Of a DNA stretch of 46,317 bases, positions 23,636-33,700 are shown piece after piece. Made by a program: the position numbers and the translations under genes. How positions within the stretch are numbered: position 1 is the first letter of the stretch; each line of letters opens with the position of its first letter. The notes below the pieces were generated by a model. It did no database searches. It was not told the origin of the DNA and worked only from the letters and a program-made list of their open reading frames with translations. Source of the stretch: Anaerolineae bacterium (GTDB taxonomy: Bacteria; Chloroflexota; Anaerolineae; Aggregatilineales; Phototrophicaceae); assembly GCA_022843745.1 (NCBI GenBank), contig JALHNB010000024.1, forward strand, positions 56,013-102,329, in the 5' to 3' direction.

Positions 23636-25582
23636 ATGCAACGTAAGGTAGCACCAACGAGGGCGATTAAACCAACGAGAGCGCCAAAAGCCTCTTGGGA
23701 AAGTGTCGTAGGCCCTATTCAACGGCGACGGTCACTGGTTACAAAAGCCTATGAAGGCATCCCTGATCTTCCGCCGATCCACCATCGTGTTGATTTTCCT
23801 GCGCCGCCGCGTGTTGTCATCTCGCGCTTGTGGCGTTGGATACACGCTTTCTTTGCTTTTGTATTCGGTACACTCCGTGATCGCTTTCATCCGGGCTTCA
23901 AGGATACCTCCGAACGCCGCGCCCACCGTCTCTATTCCATTATCAAGGAAGCTGGCGGTTCGTTTTTGAAAATCGGTCAGCAGTTGGCGATCCGGGTTGA
24001 CCTGCTGCCTTACGAATATTACAGCGCATTATCAAAATTATTTGATGAAGTTGAGCCATTCGCGTTTGAAGAAGCCGTTAAGTTAATCGAAAAAGATATA
24101 AAACGTCCGCTGGATGAGGTATTTAGTCGGTTCGACCCGGTTCCGGTTGGGTCAGGCTCAATGGCCGTCATTTATCAGGCAATCCTGCGTGAAGATGACG
24201 TAAAAGTGGCTGTGAAGGTACGCCGACCTGACATTGGCGGAGTCGTCACTGCCGATTTCAATATTATGCGCGCCCTGTTCATCGTCTTAAAATTTATTAA
24301 TTTGTTACCGCCCAATTTTACGTTTGAAGCGCTCGACGAAATCTACGACATTTTAATCGAAGAACTCGATTTTTATTGGGAAGCACGACATACCGATGTC
24401 TTCCGCACGATGGCTGAAAATGCACCGCAGGATTATTTTTCTGCTCCAAAAATTTATTTCAAATACAGCAGTGAAAATATCGTTGTTCAGGAATTTATTA
24501 CTGGAATCCCCCTTAAAGATATGCTCCTCCTCGTCGAAGGCAAAGACGAGGAGGCCCTTAAAATCATGGCGGAGTACGATATTGATCCGCTTGAAGTCGG
24601 ACGGCGCTTGCTTTGGGTCAATTACTATACCCTCTGGCGCAGTCTGTTTTTCCATGCCGACCCGCATCCAGGCAATATTATCGTTTTGCCTCACAATCAA
24701 TTGGTTTTTGTCGATTTTGGTGCTATCGGTTCACTAAGTAATAGTCTGCGCTGGTCACTTCAGCAGGTTTACGAAATGGAGTTGAACGGCAATATCGAGG
24801 GCGCAGCTATGATCGCGCTTACGTTGATGGAACCGCTGCCTGCGCTCGATGTCAATAAGCTTCTGGAAGACGTAAAGCTCGAATTTCAACGGGCTGCCGT
24901 CGCCTTGCGGAGTCGGGGTGTTCCCTGGACAGAACGAACAACCGCGCAGCTATGGTTTGGGTTCTTTCGCGTGGCGCGTAAATATGATGTACCGCTGCCC
25001 TCGGCAGTCGTGCGTATGGTGCGCGGGACGATGCTTTATGACACATTGGCAGCCCGGCTAAACCCGGAACTCGATATCCTTCAGGAATACAAACATTTTC
25101 GCCAGGATGCAGGTACCGAAGCACGCGAGAATGTGAAAATGAGTTGGGCAGACCGGCTGCGACATGGTGGATTAACACCGGACGATTACCTGCGCCTCGA
25201 ACAGCTAATGAACGAAAGTGAGCAAATTGTCTTTCAGGCACGCCGAGCGTTGAATGATGTCAATTACAACATCGCGCCGCTAGTCACGCGCCTAGCCTCA
25301 GTATTCGGGCTTCTCTACAGCGTCGGTTTCCGAATGTTTATGGTGTGGGGACTGCCATTTGCAGTAGCATATGGTTACTACTATGTCACTTTCTTCATCT
25401 CGCTGCCACCGGAACAACGTATTGTGCCCTACGTTGCGCAGCTTGCGTGGCAATCCGGTACGCAAGTCATTCTGAATTCAAACCTCTACTGGACGGTAGC
25501 ATTTTCGATCACATTTGTAATCCTTATAGTTATGGGGCGGCGACTCATGTCACGCTTATATCAGCTAGGTAACGATAACTAA
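23636..25582 (+). CDS. ABC1/AarF/UbiB-family kinase-like membrane protein
   Basis: A 648-aa atypical kinase-like protein of the UbiB/COQ8 family, members of which support ubiquinone and other isoprenoid-lipid biosynthesis through ATPase activity at the membrane. The KxGQ motif is present (FLKIGQQ, K112), as are a Gly/Ala loop VGSGSMAVIYQA, VAVKVRRP, the catalytic loop FHADPHPGNI (H340) and VDFGAIG (D360). Two hydrophobic helices near residues 545-645 form the usual C-terminal anchor. It starts 73 bp after a hairpin, and the FAAL gene begins 28 bp downstream, so it probably heads the PKS transcript. Occurrence beside a UbiA enzyme and a polyketide synthase suggests it handles a prenylated lipid product, not ubiquinone itself. 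Confidence 0.9.
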   Translation: MQRKVAPTRAIKPTRAPKASWESVVGPIQRRRSLVTKAYEGIPDLPPIHHRVDFPAPPRVVISRLWRWIHAFFAFVFGTLRDRFHPGFKDTSERRAHRLYSIIKEAGGSFLKIGQQLAIRVDLLPYEYYSALSKLFDEVEPFAFEEAVKLIEKDIKRPLDEVFSRFDPVPVGSGSMAVIYQAILREDDVKVAVKVRRPDIGGVVTADFNIMRALFIVLKFINLLPPNFTFEALDEIYDILIEELDFYWEARHTDVFRTMAENAPQDYFSAPKIYFKYSSENIVVQEFITGIPLKDMLLLVEGKDEEALKIMAEYDIDPLEVGRRLLWVNYYTLWRSLFFHADPHPGNIIVLPHNQLVFVDFGAIGSLSNSLRWSLQQVYEMELNGNIEGAAMIALTLMEPLPALDVNKLLEDVKLEFQRAAVALRSRGVPWTERTTAQLWFGFFRVARKYDVPLPSAVVRMVRGTMLYDTLAARLNPELDILQEYKHFRQDAGTEARENVKMSWADRLRHGGLTPDDYLRLEQLMNESEQIVFQARRALNDVNYNIAPLVTRLASVFGLLYSVGFRMFMVWGLPFAVAYGYYYVTFFISLPPEQRIVPYVAQLAWQSGTQVILNSNLYWTVAFSITFVILIVMGRRLMSRLYQLGNDN

Positions 25583-25610
25583 ATCCACAGACTAAATAGG
25601 GGGGATGGTT

Positions 25611-27740
25611 ATGAGCAAATATAGTGCTAACCAATTTGGAAGTTTAGTGGAAGTTTTGCGCTGGCATAGTCATGAGCTTGCAGATGAGGTTTCTGTAAGC
25701 TTCCTGGTCGATGGCGAAGATGATGAACAATCGCTCACCTATCGCGAACTCGATCAACACGCCCGTGCGATTGGCGCATGGTTACAGGATCAGGGTGCGC
25801 AGGGTGAGCGCGTACTCCTGCTTTACCCACCCGGCCTCGAATACATCACGGCTTATTTAGGATGTCTCTACGCGGGAGCGATTGCCGTACCCGCGTACCC
25901 GCCGCGCCGCCGCGAACCCACCAAACGCCTCGAAAGCGTCGTGACGGATTGTGATGCCCGATTCATGTTTACCACGCAGGCCATCACCGATCTGATCCAT
26001 ACGCGGTTTGAAGAAAATTCGGCCTTCTCGCCGATGAGACGTCTGGTGACAGAAGATGTTCCGCTCGATGCAGCCAGCACATGGAAAATGCCGAGTATCA
26101 AGCCAGATGACATCGCATTTCTGCAATACACATCCGGCTCGACATCCGCACCCAAAGGCGTGATGGTCACACACGGAAATCTGATGAGCAACGAGCATGT
26201 GATCCAGGAAGCCTATGAGCATGTGCGCCCGGTTTTCGTGAGTTGGCTGCCGATGTATCACGATATGGGTCTGATCGGTAATCTTTTGCAACCGCTCTAT
26301 ACAGGCGGACGCACGGTTGTCATGTCCCCCACCGCGTTTGTGCAGCGCCCATATCGCTGGCTGAAAGCTGTCTCAAAATACCGCTGCGATACCACTGGCG
26401 GGCCGAACTTTGGTTACGAACTCTGCACCACCAAAATCACCGAAGAAGAAAAAGCCACACTCGATCTGAGCAGTTGGTCGATTGCTTACAACGGCGCTGA
26501 ACCGATTCGCGCCGACACCCTGCGCGAATTTACAAAAGCATTTGAACCCTATGGCTTCTCCCCTGAAGCCTTTTATCCCTGCTATGGCCTGGCCGAAGCA
26601 ACCTTGTTCGTGACAGGCGGGCCAAAAGGTCACTTGCCGACCTACGCAACGTTTGATTCCGCAGCTTTGGAGAAGAATCTCGTTCAACCCGTTACCGTTG
26701 CGAACAAAAATGCGCGTGAACTGGTTGGATGCGGTCCGGCCTGGGGTCAAACCGTGAAGGCTGTCAATCTCGACACGCTGACAGAAACGAACGGAGTTGG
26801 CGAAATCTGGATTCACGGCGGAAACGTCACTAAAGGTTATTGGGGAAACTCACAGACCACTGCCGACACATTTGAAGCCTATTTGCCCGACGGCGAAGGG
26901 CCATTTTTGCGCACGGGCGACCTGGGCTTTGTGAAGGACGGCAACCTTTTCGTGACAGGCCGTATCAAAGATTTGGTCATCATTCGTGGACGCAACCATT
27001 ACCCACAGGACATTGAGTTGACGGTTGAACGCAGCCATCCGGCGCTGCGTCCCGGCTGTGGCGCGGCGTTTTCGGTGGATGTGAATGGTGAAGAGCAGCT
27101 TGTCATTTTGCAGGAAATTGAGCGCGAACACCGCATGAATTTTGATGCCGACGCGATTTTCTCAGCCATTGTCGGCGCGGTCATGAAAGAACATCAGATT
27201 CAAATCCACGCCATCGCCCTGCTGAACACGCTGTCGATCATGAAAACATCCAGCGGCAAAATCCAACGTCGCGCGAATCGTCAAGCATTTTTGGAAAACA
27301 CGCTGGAAACCGTCGCCACATGGTCAGCGCCAAAAGAAACACCCGCACCCGCCAAAGCAAAAAGTCAGTTCAGCGCGGCACAGGTCGAACGTTGGATCAT
27401 GGACTGGATGGCGACCAATCTGCAAATTCCACGTGCCAGAATCACACGCAATAAAGCATTCGCGGAATACGGCATGGACTCGATCAAAGCCGTCGAGTTT
27501 GCCCAGGCGCTGGACACATGGCTCGAAGGCCGTGTGGTACTGGACGAAGTAACGGCGTGGGACTTCCCGACGATCAGCGAACTCACCGAATACATTGTCA
27601 GCAGTCTGTCGGGTGAACATCCAAACGGTAATGGCAACGGAGCGCATTCATCGTCGCCACAAAATCTCAATGAAGTTTCAGATGACGAAATCGCACGCCT
27701 GCTTTCAGAAGAGATCAAGGCACTAAGGAATCAGCCTTAA
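25611..27740 (+). CDS. Fatty-acyl-AMP ligase fused to acyl carrier protein (FAAL-ACP)
   Basis: A 709-aa loading enzyme. The FAAL domain (about 1-575) activates a fatty acid as acyl-AMP and passes it to a carrier protein. Motifs are LQYTSGSTSAPKGVMVTH, VSWLPMYHDMGLIGNLLQPL, YNGAEPIRADTL, FYPCYGLAEATLFV and GRIKDLVIIRGRNHYPQDIE. A C-terminal ACP (about 590-665) has the phosphopantetheine Ser624 in YGMDSIKAVEF. The tail DDEIARLLSEEIKAL looks like a docking element. ATG 25611 is preferred over 25605 because the G-rich ribosome-binding stretch then stands at a workable distance. Two bases separate it from PKS1. This places a fatty acid as the starter unit for the assembly line. Confidence 0.95.
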   Translation: MSKYSANQFGSLVEVLRWHSHELADEVSVSFLVDGEDDEQSLTYRELDQHARAIGAWLQDQGAQGERVLLLYPPGLEYITAYLGCLYAGAIAVPAYPPRRREPTKRLESVVTDCDARFMFTTQAITDLIHTRFEENSAFSPMRRLVTEDVPLDAASTWKMPSIKPDDIAFLQYTSGSTSAPKGVMVTHGNLMSNEHVIQEAYEHVRPVFVSWLPMYHDMGLIGNLLQPLYTGGRTVVMSPTAFVQRPYRWLKAVSKYRCDTTGGPNFGYELCTTKITEEEKATLDLSSWSIAYNGAEPIRADTLREFTKAFEPYGFSPEAFYPCYGLAEATLFVTGGPKGHLPTYATFDSAALEKNLVQPVTVANKNARELVGCGPAWGQTVKAVNLDTLTETNGVGEIWIHGGNVTKGYWGNSQTTADTFEAYLPDGEGPFLRTGDLGFVKDGNLFVTGRIKDLVIIRGRNHYPQDIELTVERSHPALRPGCGAAFSVDVNGEEQLVILQEIEREHRMNFDADAIFSAIVGAVMKEHQIQIHAIALLNTLSIMKTSSGKIQRRANRQAFLENTLETVATWSAPKETPAPAKAKSQFSAAQVERWIMDWMATNLQIPRARITRNKAFAEYGMDSIKAVEFAQALDTWLEGRVVLDEVTAWDFPTISELTEYIVSSLSGEHPNGNGNGAHSSSPQNLNEVSDDEIARLLSEEIKALRNQP

Positions 27741-27742
27741 AG

Positions 27743-30700
27743 ATGTCGATTGATTATCGTTCGCTTCTTAAAGATGCCTACATTGAACTCAAAGCGCTGC
27801 GTGAAAAACTCGCTGCTGCACCACACGCCGAACCGCTGGCGATCATCGGGCTTGGCTGCCGTTTTCCCGGCGCAGCCAATCCCGATGCTTTTTGGCGCTT
27901 GCTGCTCAACGGCGAATGGCACGCCCGCGAAATTCCCCCTGAACGCTGGGATATGGCGGCCTATTTTGACCCAGAGATCGGCAAAAGCGGCTCGATCAGC
28001 GTAAAACTGGCGTGTTTGCTGGATGAAGTCGATACTTTTGACGCGCCTTTTTTCGGGATTTCCCCGCGTGAAGCCCGCCGGATCGACCCACAGCAGCGCT
28101 TGATGCTGGAAATCGCCTGGGAAGCACTGGAATATGCCGGATATAACCCGCTGGCGCTCAATGGCAGCAAGACGGGCGTTTATATCGGTGTCAGCAACAG
28201 CGATTACAACGTTATGCAGATCGAGCCGAAAGATCAGATTGATGCTTATGTCGGAACGGGCAGTTCACGCAGCATCACGGCAAATCGTATCTCTTATACA
28301 TTAAATCTGCGCGGCCCCAGCCTGATTGTGGATACCGCTTGCTCGTCGTCGTTGGTGGCGCTGGACATGGCGGCGAAAAGTCTGCGCACGGGCGAGATCG
28401 ACATGGCGCTGGTCGGCGGCGTAAATCTGATTCTGTCGCCCGAATCGAGCATTACGTTTTCGCAAGCGCAAATGCTGGCGGCGGATGGGCGCTGCAAAAC
28501 TTTTGACGCGAAAGCCGATGGTTATGTGCGCGGCGAAGGTGCAGGCGCGGTGGTCGTCAAACGCCTGAGCGACGCGCTCAAAGCGGGCGACAATATTCTG
28601 GCTGTCGTTCGCGGCACGGCTGTGAATCAGGATGGACGCAGCAACGGCCTGACCGCCCCCAACGGCGGCGCACAGGAATCCGTCCTCCGGCAGGCGTTGG
28701 CAGAAGCGGAACTCACACCAGCCGACATAGATTATATTGAAGCACATGGCACAGGCACATCGCTCGGCGACCCGATTGAAATGTCCGCACTTGGGCGGGT
28801 TTACAGCAGTGGACATAGTGCCGAAAATCCACTTTTGGTCGGCTCCGTTAAAACCAATATCGGCCATCTGGAAGCGGCGGCGGGCATCGCGGGTCTGATT
28901 AAGGTCGTCCTCTCGCTGCATCATGGCATCATTCCGGCACATTTGCATTTCGAAACCCCTAGTCCTTATATCGCCTGGGATCGTTTGCCCATTCGAGTGC
29001 CAACCGAACAAACAAATTGGCCTCATCAGAATACTATCTATCGCGCGGGACTGAGCAGTTTCGGCTTTGGCGGGACAAATTCGCACGTCATCGTCGAAAG
29101 TGCGCCGCTTGTCGAGCCACGCCAAAATCTCGAACATTCGGAATATATTCTGAAGCTCTCCGCACTCGACAACATGGCGCTTCAGGACATGGCAGGCCGT
29201 TATGCGACGGCGCTGACCGAAAGCGATGCGTCGCTCAATGATATTGCCTATACTGCCAATGTCGGACGCGCGGATTTCGAGCAGCGTCTGGTCGTTGTAG
29301 GCATGGATAAAAACACGCTAGGTGAATCGCTGGCACTGTTTGCGCGAAACGAAACCAGTCACACAATATTCAGCGGTCAATTTGACCCGAATCGCTCGCC
29401 GGAAGTCGTCTTTTTATTTACTGGGCAAGGCGCTCAATATGTTGATATGGGGCGCAAACTTTACGAGGCCGAGCCAATTTTCCGCGAGTCTCTCGATCAG
29501 GCGGCGGCAATTCTTGACGAATATTTGCCTACGCCGCTGTTAGACGTTTTATTTTCAACTGATTCCAGTCTGATTGATGAGACACAGTACACGCAAACAG
29601 CATTGTTCGCATTCGAATACGCGCTGGCGCAGTTATGGCTGTCATGGGGCGTTCTCCCAGCAGCGATGACCGGACACAGCGTCGGTGAGCTGGTCGCGGC
29701 ATGTCTGGCAGGTGTATTCAGTCTCGAAGACGCGCTCAAATTGGTAGCGGCGCGGGGTAAATTAATGCAAGCGCTCCCGCGAAACGGTGGCATGGTCGCC
29801 GTTTTCGCCGACGAAGCGACAGTCAGGCCGCTGATCCAGCAATATGCGGAATCCGTTTCAATCGCGGCGGTCAATTCACCATCGGAAACGGTCATTTCCG
29901 GCGCACAAGAAGCGCTGTCAGCCATCACCGCGCAGCTCGATGTAAAAAATATTCGTCACCGTGCCCTCACAGTTTCACACGCTTTTCACTCACCGTTGAT
30001 GGACGCGATGCTCGAAGATTTCCGCAAGGTGGCGAAAACAATCACGTATCATGCTCCCGAAATCGCGCTCATTTCGAATTTAACGGGTAAATTTGTCGCG
30101 TCCGACATGGTGACAACGCCCGATTATTGGGTGCAGCATGTGCGTGGTACAGTGCGTTTCGCAGACGGCTTGCGGAGTTTATTCAACGCTGGGTATCGAC
30201 TATTTTTAGAAATCGGCCCAAGCCCTGTTCTGTCAGGAATGGGCCTGCGTACATTGTCGGACACTGATGCCGTTTGGATTCCTTCATTGCGTCCACCGCG
30301 ATTCGAACTGGTACAAATGCTGTCCTCACTGGCGACGCTTTACGTTAATGGCGCGTCCGTCGCTTGGGAAAACTTGTACGACGGATGTCCAACACCGCTG
30401 CCGACCTATCCCTTCCAGCGTGAGCGCTATTGGTGGCTGGATGGAATCGAAATGAGCGATGCGCCTGCCGAAACGCGCCACTACGAGCCGCGTATTTTGC
30501 CAGCGTCAGTCAATAGTCATGTCAATGGCAGTGCGCCGAAGCAGATAAGCGGCAGTGATTTCGTTCAGGCATTAGCCACTGCAACACCCAAAATGCGACA
30601 TGACCTGCTGATTGATTATTTGCGGACGCAAATCGCGCAGGTTTTGAGTATGCCCATCGGCAAGATCAGCCCACAGCACCGATTTTTTGACCTGGGTATG

Positions 30701-33700
30701 GACTCGCTGATGGCGGAGCAGATCAAAAATCGCCTGCAAATTGATCTCGGTCATACGCTCTCAGTGACGCTGGTCTTTGATTATCCGACGATTGGCAAAT
30801 TAGCCGATTATTTATTGCGCGACATCCTGAAACTGGATGATGCCGCACAGCGCACGAGGCGCACGAAAAGGCGCGACCTCACCGAACCGATTGCGATTAT
30901 CGGTATTGGCTGCCGATTTCCCGGCGGCGCGAATACCCCTGAAGGTTACTGGCAATTGCTCATCAACGGTGTGGATGCGATTCAGGATGTGCCAGCAAGC
31001 CGTTGGAATGCCAACGACTACTTTGATTCTGACCCTGCCGCACTGGGGAAAATGTACGTCAAAGCAGGCGGATTTTTGAGCCAGCCTGTAGACGAATTTG
31101 AGCCGCTGTTTTTCGGCATTTCTCCACGCGAAGCCGCCAGTATGGATCCGCAGCAGCGCCTTTTGCTGGAAGTCGCCTGGGAAGCGCTGGAAAATGCTGG
31201 GCAAGCACCGTCGCAGCTTGAAGGCAGCCGCACCGGGGTATTCGTCGGCATCAACACCAATGATTATCAGAATCTCATCACGGCGGCAGGGCTGGATACG
31301 ATTGACGCGACGATGGCGACTGGCAATACGTTTAGCGCGGCATCCGGGCGCATCTCGTATATTCTGGGCTTACAAGGCCCCAGTATGGCGATTGATACGG
31401 CCTGTTCGTCGTCGCTGGTGAGCATCCATCTGGCGGCGCAAAGTCTCCGCAGCGGCGAGTGCGATCTGGCATTGGCGGGTGGTGTCAATCTGATGCTGTC
31501 ACCGATGACGACGATTGCGCTTTCCAAACTTCGGGCGCTTTCACCGGATGGTCGCAGCAAAACTTTCTCTAACGAGGCTGACGGTTATGGGCGTGGCGAA
31601 GGCGCGGGCGTGATCGTCCTCAAGCGGCTTTCCGACGCACAGGCCAATGGCGACACAATTTTAGCGTTGGTACGTGGCTCGGCGGTCAATCAGGACGGCG
31701 CAAGCGGCGGTCTGACCGTCCCCAATGGCCCGGCGCAAGTAGCGGTGATTGAGTCCGCACTCGCCGACAGCAATCTCACGCCGGATGCAGTGGATTATAT
31801 TGAGGCGCATGGTACAGGCACGATTTTGGGCGACCCGATTGAAGTTAATTCGCTCGTGGCTGCGCTCAGTGAAGGCCGTTCACCGGATCGTCCGATTTTG
31901 ATCGGCTCGGTCAAAGCCAACATCGGTCATCTGGAAGCAGCAGCAGGCATCGCAGGTGTCATCAAATTAGTTTTAGCGATGCGCGAACACACGCTGCCAC
32001 CCCATCTGCATTTCGAGCAGCCGAACCAGAATATCAACTGGTCAGAACTGCCGTTGCAAGTGCTGACTGAAGCGCGAACATGGGAAGCAAACGGTAAAAC
32101 GCGCATCGCCGGGATTAGCTCTTTTGGCTTCAGCGGCACGAATGCGCACATCATTCTTGAAGAAGCGCTCACCGCGCCGGAAATTATCGCGAGGATGGAA
32201 CGTCCGGCGCATCTGCTCACACTTTCGGCACGCAGCGAAACCGCCTTGCAAACATTGGCGCAGCGCTACCGCGAATATTTGCTCAAAAATCCCAATGTTT
32301 CGCTGGCAGACGTAGCCTTTACAACGAATGCCGGACGCGATCATCTGAATTATCGCCGCGCATTTTTAGCCGATTCAGTTGACACGCTCGTCAAGCAGCT
32401 TGAAAACCCGAATCCATTTGCCCAGACACAACGGGAGCTGCCACCAATAACCTTCTTATTCACTGGACAGGGTGCGCAATCACCGAATATGCTGCGCGAA
32501 TTGTTCGAAACCAGCCCAACTTTCCGGCAAACCGTCGAAATCTGCGCAGGTATTTTGAACGATCATATGGACGCGCCACTTCTCAGTGTTCTGTTCCCTG
32601 ACGACGAAAACGACATGCGGATTCACCAGACGGCTTATACACAGCCCGCGCTGTTCGTCGTTGAATATGCGCTGGCGCAATTGTGGCTGGCGTGGGGAAT
32701 CGAGCCGGACGCGCTGATGGGTCACAGCATCGGCGAGTACGTGGCGGCGTGTCTGGCAGGCGTGTTCAGCCTGGACGATGCCCTCAAACTGGTCGCTGCG
32801 CGTGGGCGTTTGATGGGAGCATTGCCACAAAATGGCGGCATGGCGGCGCTGTTCATTTCAGAAGCTGATACCCAGGAAATTCTCGCGCTCTACGATAACA
32901 GTATCTCAATTGCGGGTGTGAATAGCCCAACCGAGACGGTGATTTCCGGCCTGCAAAGTACGCTGGACGAAGTATTAGCCGACTGCGATGCACTGGGGCT
33001 GCGCTACCAGCGTTTGCAGGTGTCACACGCCTTCCATTCCGCACTGATGGAGCCGATGCTGGCGGAATTTGAAGCAGTTGCCAGCACGATGACTTATAGC
33101 CCACCGCATACACGCATCATTTCGAATGTGACCGGGCAGTTCGCCACCGCCGAGCAAATCACGAACGCCGCTTATTGGGTGCAGCATACCCGCGCCGCCG
33201 TGCGCTTTGCCGATGGGCTTCAGGCGCTTTATGACAATGGCGCACGACTCTTTTTAGAGATCGGCCCGCGCCCGACTCTGACGAATATAGGACAGCGCGT
33301 CATTAGCGATCCGGCGGTAAGCTGGCTCTCATCGGCACACCCCCGCCGTTCAAATTGGGAATCCATGCTTACGAGTCTGGCGACCCTCTATGAAACAGGT
33401 TTTAACGTGAACTGGCGCGGCTTTAACGCAGATTACCCACGCCGCAAAATCGCGCTGCCCACCTATCCGTTCGAACGCCAGCGCTATTGGTTCGAAGCAC
33501 CGCGAAAAATCGCTAAAACTGCACAAGTTGAAATTTCGACCAGTGACAGCCTGCTCGGACGGCGTATTCGCACCCCGCTTAAACAGCAGCTTTACGAGAA
33601 TTTTGTCTCTGCTGACCAGGGGACAGTAACGATGTACGAGTCGCGTTGGCTGGAAATAGGCGCATATGCGCAGATGGCGCTAGAGGCCGTGCAACCAGGC

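Noticed and set aside
28301-29137. A 278-codon frame opposite the first ketosynthase
   Set aside because: Long antisense frames are expected in codon-biased PKS genes; there is no domain or start signal.
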